Shown: positions 44,360 to 49,189 of the stretch, one piece after another
How positions within the stretch are numbered: the stretch's first letter is position 1
How the letters are laid out: each line of letters starts with the position of its first letter
Assembly: GCA_964507795.1 (NCBI GenBank)
Contig: CAZDQV010000004.1
Location: 1-49,189 of the forward strand
DNA from: UMGS973 sp964507795
Lineage (GTDB): Bacteria > Bacillota > Clostridia > Peptostreptococcales > Anaerovoracaceae
Direction: 5' to 3'
DNA: 49,189 nt
Made by a program: the position numbers and the translations under genes
Notes under the pieces: model-generated
Database searches by the model: none
Seen by the model: only the letters and a program-made list of their open reading frames with translations
Told to the model about the DNA's origin: nothing

Positions 44360-46216
44360 ATGAGTAAAGTAATAGGAATAGACTTGGGGACAACCAATTC
44401 CTGCGTTGCAGTGTTAGAAGGCGGAGAACCTACAGTTATAGCTAATGCAGAAGGTGCAAGGACGACTCCATCAGTAGTAGGCTTTGCAAAAAACGGTGAA
44501 AGACTTGTCGGCGAAACAGCCAAAAGACAGGCGATTACAAATCCGGACAGAACAATTTCATCAATCAAAAGACACATGGGTGAGAACTACAAGGTATCTA
44601 TAGACAATAAAGAATATACGCCGCAGGATATTTCAGCTATGATTTTAGGCAAACTGAAAGCAGATGCCGAAAGCTATCTTGGCGAGAAAGTTACCGAAGC
44701 GGTTATCACTGTTCCAGCATACTTCTCAGACGCACAGAAACAGGCAACAAAAGATGCAGGCAAAATTGCAGGGCTTGATGTAAAGAGAATCATCAATGAA
44801 CCTACAGCAGCATCACTTGCATACGGACTTGACAAAGACGAGGCATCTCACAAAATCCTGGTATATGACCTGGGTGGTGGTACATTTGATGTATCAATAC
44901 TTGAACTGGGTGAAGGAGTTTTCGAGGTTCTTGCAACAAACGGTGATACAAGACTTGGCGGAGATGACTTTGATGAGGCTCTGCTTGCATTCATGGCTGA
45001 TTCATTCGCCAAAGAAAACGGTGTTGATTTGAGATCAGACAAGATGGCACTTCAGAGATTAAAGGAAGCAGCCGAAAAAGCCAAAAAAGAACTGTCATCA
45101 GCACAGACAACAAATGTAAATCTTCCATTCATCACAGTGAACGAAAACGGTCCGCTGCATATGAATATGGACATTACAAGAGCCAAGTTTGAACAGCTTA
45201 CATCAGGGCTCGTTGACAGAACTGTAGAACCGATGAAAAAAGCAATGGCAGATGCAGGTGTTACAAATGCAGACATCGCAAAAGTTATCCTTGTCGGAGG
45301 TTCAACAAGAATTCCTGCAGTTCAGGAAGTTGTCAAAAAAGTTACAGGCAAAGAACCTTTCAAAGGTATCAATCCTGACGAATGCGTTGCAGTAGGTGCT
45401 GCAATACAGGCAGGAGTACTGACAGGTGAAGTAAACGATGTGCTTCTTCTTGATGTAACACCGCTTTCACTTTCAATCGAAACATTAGGTGGAGTTGCAA
45501 CTAAGCTTATCGAAAGAAATACTACAATACCTACAAAGAAGAGTCAGATATTCTCAACTGCAGCAGACAATCAGACAGCAGTAGATATTCACGTAATGCA
45601 GGGTGAAAGAGAAATGGCTGCAGGCAACATCACACTCGGAAGATTCCAGCTCACAGGTATTCCGCCTGCACCACGTGGAGTCCCTCAGATTGAGGTTACA
45701 TTCGATATCGATGCAAACGGTATAGTAAATGTAAGTGCCAAAGATATGGGAACAGGCAAATCACAGCAGATTACAATTACTTCATCAACCAAGCTTTCAG
45801 ATGATGAAATCAAAGCCAAGGTAAAAGAAGCTGAGCAATATGCAGAAGAAGACAAGAAGAGAAAAGAAGAAGTCGAAGTAAAGAATCAGGCCGAAACTCT
45901 TATCTACGAAACAGAAAAGAACATGAAGGAGCTTGAAGGTTCGCTTACAGAACAGGAAAAGAATGATATCACTGCAGCCAAGGATGCATTGCAATCAGCA
46001 CTTAATGCAGGCAACATTGACGATATCAAAGCCAAGACTGAGGCTCTTACACAGCAGTTCCATACAATTTCAGCGAAGATGTATCAGCAGGCTCAAGCAC
46101 AGCAGCAGGCAGCCGGCGGAGCAGGTCCTGACATGGGAGCGGCAGATGCAGGCAGCACACCTGGCGGAGACAATGTTGTTGATGCAGACTATGAAGTTGT
46201 AGATGACGACAAATAA
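44360..46216 (+). CDS. dnaK: Chaperone DnaK (Hsp70)
   Basis: 618 aa. ATPase domain starts IGIDLGTTNSCVAVLEGG, with VPAYFSDAQKQATKDAG, YDLGGGTFDVS and VGGSTRIPAVQ; then a substrate-binding domain and helical lid, with the usual acidic tail (DADYEVVDDDK). Firmicute-type, without the insertion seen in Gram-negative DnaK. AAAGGAG precedes the ATG. Confidence 0.98.
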   Translation: MSKVIGIDLGTTNSCVAVLEGGEPTVIANAEGARTTPSVVGFAKNGERLVGETAKRQAITNPDRTISSIKRHMGENYKVSIDNKEYTPQDISAMILGKLKADAESYLGEKVTEAVITVPAYFSDAQKQATKDAGKIAGLDVKRIINEPTAASLAYGLDKDEASHKILVYDLGGGTFDVSILELGEGVFEVLATNGDTRLGGDDFDEALLAFMADSFAKENGVDLRSDKMALQRLKEAAEKAKKELSSAQTTNVNLPFITVNENGPLHMNMDITRAKFEQLTSGLVDRTVEPMKKAMADAGVTNADIAKVILVGGSTRIPAVQEVVKKVTGKEPFKGINPDECVAVGAAIQAGVLTGEVNDVLLLDVTPLSLSIETLGGVATKLIERNTTIPTKKSQIFSTAADNQTAVDIHVMQGEREMAAGNITLGRFQLTGIPPAPRGVPQIEVTFDIDANGIVNVSAKDMGTGKSQQITITSSTKLSDDEIKAKVKEAEQYAEEDKKRKEEVEVKNQAETLIYETEKNMKELEGSLTEQEKNDITAAKDALQSALNAGNIDDIKAKTEALTQQFHTISAKMYQQAQAQQQAAGGAGPDMGAADAGSTPGGDNVVDADYEVVDDDK

Positions 46217-46240
46217 GCAGTAAACAGTTAATATTAAGGA

Positions 46241-46266
46241 ATGCCCGTTAGAATTCTGACGGGCAT
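46241..46266 (+). other. Hairpin in the dnaK-dnaJ spacer
   Basis: ATGCCCGT / ACGGGCAT stem around AGAATTCT. No T-tract follows, so it may act as a partial attenuator or as an RNA-processing or 3'-end stability element that lowers dnaJ relative to dnaK. Confidence 0.55.
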
Positions 46267-46290
46267 ATCACGTAAAAAGAAGGTAGGCAT

Positions 46291-47442
46291 ATGGCAGAAA
46301 AACGTGATTATTATGAAGTGTTGGGATTACAAAAGGGAGCCTCTGATGATGAAATCAAAAAAGCATTCAGAAAAATGGCTATGAAATACCATCCGGACAG
46401 AAATCCTGACAACAAAGAAGCCGAAGAGAAATTCAAAGAAGTAAACGAAGCTTATGCTGTGCTGTCAGACCCGGACAAAAAAAACAAGTATGACAGGTTC
46501 GGTCATGCAGGCGTTGATCCTAATGCAGGCTTTGGTGGAGCAGGCGGTTTCGGAGGATTCGGCGGAGCAGGCGGCTTTGACGATATATTTGATATTTTTG
46601 GCAATATGTTTGGAGGTGGTGGAGGAGGATATTCCCGCTCCAGAAGAAACGGGCCACGCAAGGGAAGTGATCTGCAGCAGTCAGTTACAATCACTTTTGA
46701 AGAAGCGGCATTCGGTACCAAGAAACAGATACATCTCAACAAATATGTTGTATGTGAGACATGCAGCGGCACTGGAGCAGCTCCGGGAACAAGCAAAAAA
46801 ACTTGTGACAAGTGCGGAGGTACAGGTCAGATTAAGACTTCACAAAAAACTCCTTTTGGAACTTTCCAGAGTGCTTCACCATGTGATAAGTGCGGAGGCA
46901 CAGGCCAGATTAACGAGTCGCCTTGCACTGATTGCAATGGCAGTGGCAGAGTAAGAAAAAGTGTCACAATTTCTGTTGATATCCCTGCAGGTGTCGATAA
47001 TGACTCTGTAGTATCGATCAGAGGGCAGGGTGAGCCGGGCACAAACGGAGGACCTGCAGGCGATTTATATATAGTTATCAGAGTCAAACCTCACAAAATG
47101 TTCAGACGTAAAGGCAATGACTTATGGCTTGACATGCCTATATCATTTGATCAGGCAGCTCTCGGTGCAGAGATTACAGTGCCTACATTAGAAGGTAAGG
47201 TTTCATACAAGGTTCCTGCCGGAACGCAGCCTGAGACTGTATTTAGACTCAAAGGCAAAGGAGTGCAGTCGGTAAAAACAAACCGCAAGGGTGATTTGTA
47301 TGTAAAAGTCGTTCTTGAAATACCAACCAAGCTAAGCAATAAACAAAAGAAAGCCATCGAAGCTATGGCAAAGGAAGTAAAAGAAGACTGCTATCAAAAG
47401 AAAAGCGGGTTTGCACAGGCAATCAAAGACCTGTTCAAATAA
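46291..47442 (+). CDS. dnaJ: Co-chaperone DnaJ (Hsp40)
   Basis: 383 aa. J domain with HPD (KYHPDRNPD), a Gly/Phe-rich linker, four zinc-binding CxxCxGxG repeats (CETCSGTG, CDKCGGTG twice, CTDCNGSG) and the C-terminal substrate-binding domain. It delivers clients to DnaK and stimulates its ATPase. Type I DnaJ of normal length, last gene of the CIRCE operon. Confidence 0.98.
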   Translation: MAEKRDYYEVLGLQKGASDDEIKKAFRKMAMKYHPDRNPDNKEAEEKFKEVNEAYAVLSDPDKKNKYDRFGHAGVDPNAGFGGAGGFGGFGGAGGFDDIFDIFGNMFGGGGGGYSRSRRNGPRKGSDLQQSVTITFEEAAFGTKKQIHLNKYVVCETCSGTGAAPGTSKKTCDKCGGTGQIKTSQKTPFGTFQSASPCDKCGGTGQINESPCTDCNGSGRVRKSVTISVDIPAGVDNDSVVSIRGQGEPGTNGGPAGDLYIVIRVKPHKMFRRKGNDLWLDMPISFDQAALGAEITVPTLEGKVSYKVPAGTQPETVFRLKGKGVQSVKTNRKGDLYVKVVLEIPTKLSNKQKKAIEAMAKEVKEDCYQKKSGFAQAIKDLFK

Positions 47443-47474
47443 AGTCAAAAAGGGGTAAAAGAATAAATAAAATC

Positions 47475-47510
47475 GCGTCTGCCGCATAGAAATGTGGCAG
47501 GCGCATTTTG
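47475..47510. terminator. Terminator between dnaJ and the convergent MATE gene
   Basis: GCGTCTGCCGCAT / ATGTGGCAGGCGC stem (47475-47487 with 47492-47504) followed by ATTTTG. The other side is also T-rich on the minus strand, so it may serve both genes. Confidence 0.8.
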
Positions 47511-47525
47511 TAAGTATAAATAAAT

Positions 47526-48881
47526 TTATTGTATGTTGCCATATTTTTTTGAAGGTTTGCATATTATCAGCGCCACAAAAATCAAAAGTGCTGTAGTAAA
47601 CAGACTGACAGGATAGGATATCATGATTGAAGTAAATGTTTTGTGAGCCTGAAAAACCGTATAAATCCATGCGATTCTGACCACACATACACCTATGACT
47701 GTAAGTATGGCAGGTGTAAGAGAATTGCCAAAGCCTCTCAGATATCCTGACATATTTTCGTAAAGCATACTGAAAACATATGCAGACAGTATTATGGCAA
47801 GTCTTGTATATCCGATTTCGATAATCTGCGGATCATTTGTAAACAGCGAAAGCAGCAGCCTGCCGGATGCCAACACCAGTGCAATTACGCAGGCAGAAGC
47901 TATTGCATCCTCTAAAATACACAAAAACAATATTTTTTTGCATCGCTTTATCTGACCGGCGCCATAATTCTGACCTACAAACGTAGTACATGCCTGACTG
48001 AAAGAATTAAGCACAAAATATGCAATTATTTCAATATTGTATGCCGCACTTGAAGCAGCAATAACCATCGTTCCGAGGCTGTTGATTGCCGATTGTATTA
48101 CAATATTGGCAAGAGCAAATACCGCACTCTGAAGCCCTGCGGGGAGACCTATTCTGATGATTTTTTTAAAACATTTGTTGTCGAAGCGAAAGGCTTTTAT
48201 ATTTATATGTATAGCTTTGTCTGTGCGAACAAGCAGCACAAACAGTATTACAGCCGACACAACATTTGAAATAACTGTTGCTATGGCAACCCCGTCTACG
48301 GTCATATCCAGTACGATTACAAAAAACAGATTCAGTGCGACATTGAGTATGCCTGATATTGCAAGCACTCCGAGAGGTACTTTTGTATCTCCGATACTTC
48401 TGAAAATAGCTGCTTCAAAATTATATAGCAGTATTGCAGGCATTCCAAGCAGATATATCCTTATGTACAAAAGAGCGTAGGGAAACACATCACCGGGGAT
48501 ATTGAGGCAGTCAAGGAGCGCTTTTATGCCAAGCTCGCCGGCAACTGTCAGAACAATACCTCCTGTCAGCGCCATTATAACGGAGGTGCTTACAGCCTTT
48601 TGAATTGTTTTTTTGTCTTCCCGACCCACACTGTGAGCAATTACAATATTTGCACCAAGTGCAATCCCGATAAAAAAATTGAGTATAAGGCCTATGACAG
48701 GACTGTTGGCGCCTACCGCGGCAACAGCAACTGTTTTGTTTGCCTTTGCAAAATTCCCTATAACCGCAAGATCTGCAGCATTGAAAAGCTGCCCGAGAAT
48801 ACCGGTTGCAGCTACAGGAAGTGCAAAGCGGGGAAGTTTGTTCCATATGGAGCCATGGAGCATATCTGTTTTTTCTTTCAA
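47526..48881 (-). CDS. MATE-family exporter
   Basis: 451 aa, about 12 membrane segments. N-terminal LHGSIWNKLPRFALPVAATGI and AADLAVIGNFA, then GLPAGLQSAVFALANIVIQ and CTTFVGQNYGAGQ in the second half, typical of MATE antiporters. The start is a TTG at 48881 with GAGGTG 6 nt upstream and a good promoter further up. Only modestly similar to the other MATE protein in this window; substrate unknown. Confidence 0.92.
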   Translation of the reverse strand: MKEKTDMLHGSIWNKLPRFALPVAATGILGQLFNAADLAVIGNFAKANKTVAVAAVGANSPVIGLILNFFIGIALGANIVIAHSVGREDKKTIQKAVSTSVIMALTGGIVLTVAGELGIKALLDCLNIPGDVFPYALLYIRIYLLGMPAILLYNFEAAIFRSIGDTKVPLGVLAISGILNVALNLFFVIVLDMTVDGVAIATVISNVVSAVILFVLLVRTDKAIHINIKAFRFDNKCFKKIIRIGLPAGLQSAVFALANIVIQSAINSLGTMVIAASSAAYNIEIIAYFVLNSFSQACTTFVGQNYGAGQIKRCKKILFLCILEDAIASACVIALVLASGRLLLSLFTNDPQIIEIGYTRLAIILSAYVFSMLYENMSGYLRGFGNSLTPAILTVIGVCVVRIAWIYTVFQAHKTFTSIMISYPVSLFTTALLIFVALIICKPSKKYGNIQ

Positions 48882-48906
48882 TGTATCACCTCTTTACCAT
48901 ATAACT

Positions 48907-48935
48907 ATTTTATTGCTTTTTTATACTTATTTCAA
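48907..48935 (-). promoter_or_regulatory. Promoter of the minus-strand MATE gene
   Basis: On the minus strand TTGAAA (48935-48930), 17-bp spacer, TAAAAT (48912-48907), 25 nt before the TTG start codon. Confidence 0.6.
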
Positions 48936-49020
48936 TGCGTTGGGGCGCAATATGACACATTTGTAAAATGAAAAATGCTTTCAAATTTTTAGAATTTTTT
49001 AAAAAATAGTTCGTGCCTAC

Positions 49021-49081
49021 TTGCAAATATAAAAAAATATGATATTATATTGACTGTAACTAGTTTCATATATCTGAAACT
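49021..49081 (+). promoter_or_regulatory. Promoter and inverted repeat of the last gene
   Basis: TTGCAA (49021-49026), 16-bp spacer, TATTAT (49043-49048). Downstream, in the leader, is a perfect 7-bp inverted repeat AGTTTCA-tatatc-TGAAACT (49062-49081), a candidate repressor site or leader hairpin. Confidence 0.5.
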
Positions 49082-49134
49082 TGAATTATTAAGCAAAATG
49101 ATGGTAAAAATCATATAAAAGGAGGTAAATGAAA

Positions 49135-49189
49135 TTGAGTAAAGTAGTAAAAGCGGCATATACTGCTGAGGCTGTAGCAGGATTCACAC
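49135..49189 (+). CDS. Unidentified gene, cut by the window end
   Basis: Only 18 codons are visible (starting SKVVKAAYTAEAV after the initiator). TTG at 49135 is preferred because GGAGGT lies 8 nt upstream; the in-frame ATG at 49129 is too close to it. The product cannot be recognised from this fragment. Confidence 0.6.
   Translation, partial: MSKVVKAAYTAEAVAGFT

Noticed and set aside
43882..44577. 231-codon minus-strand frame opposite grpE and dnaK
   Set aside because: It lies wholly antisense to two certain genes, has no ribosome binding site and shows low-complexity Phe-rich composition typical of a shadow frame.
1..49189. tRNA, rRNA, CRISPR arrays or prophage genes
   Set aside because: I saw no cloverleaf, rRNA segment, regular repeat-spacer array or phage structural gene in the window, though short tRNAs cannot be excluded without a covariance scan.

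Overview
The window looks like a chromosomal contig from an anaerobic Gram-positive bacterium of the class Clostridia. Supporting signs are the moderate-to-low GC, strong AGGAGG-type ribosome binding sites with some TTG and GTG starts, a CIRCE-controlled hrcA-grpE-dnaK-dnaJ operon, an oxygen-sensitive 2-hydroxyacyl-CoA dehydratase activase, type IV pilus ATPases without outer-membrane parts, a c-di-GMP-I riboswitch and small clostridial toxin-antitoxin families. The species cannot be named from sequence alone. A run of exactly 100 N (9898-9997) marks a scaffold join.

Layout. 1-9.9 kb: exonuclease III, a membrane-anchored LuxR-type regulator with a palindromic operator before a lipoprotein carboxylesterase, a HicA toxin with an unusual HicB-Panacea fusion antitoxin flanked by near-identical hairpins, release factor 3, a MATE exporter, a DUF4143 ATPase preceded by three direct repeats at exact 32-bp spacing, and a cysteine-cluster protein. 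9.9-10.4 kb: the gap and a structured-RNA candidate. 10.4-14.6 kb: one 1407-aa double-activase protein. 14.6-16.1 kb: a DUF3990 toxin/small-partner locus whose toxin gene is split four codons in by a 668-bp IS200-like element.

16.3-30.4 kb is the most striking region. A diguanylate cyclase gene is followed by a c-di-GMP-I riboswitch with a terminator. Then comes a tightly packed operon: VTC-domain protein, DUF4956 membrane protein, CotH-type kinase, membrane-anchored glycosidase with a CBM9-like tail, HEAT-repeat membrane protein, processive-type family-2 glycosyltransferase, DivIVA-like coiled-coil protein and an EAL phosphodiesterase. pilB and pilT follow from their own promoter. I read this as a c-di-GMP-controlled surface or exopolysaccharide assembly system in which the second messenger is made at one end and destroyed at the other. 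The individual families are known; the combination is what deserves attention.

30.5-33.3 kb: a BvgS-like hybrid sensor kinase. 33.5-42.6 kb: a run of overlapping genes (lepA, hemW, glpK, acyltransferase, lipoprotein hydrolase, two tandem metallo-beta-lactamase-fold proteins, ZIP transporter). 42.7-47.4 kb: the heat-shock operon. 47.5-48.9 kb: a second MATE exporter on the minus strand, then the first codons of an unidentified plus-strand gene with a good promoter and an inverted repeat.
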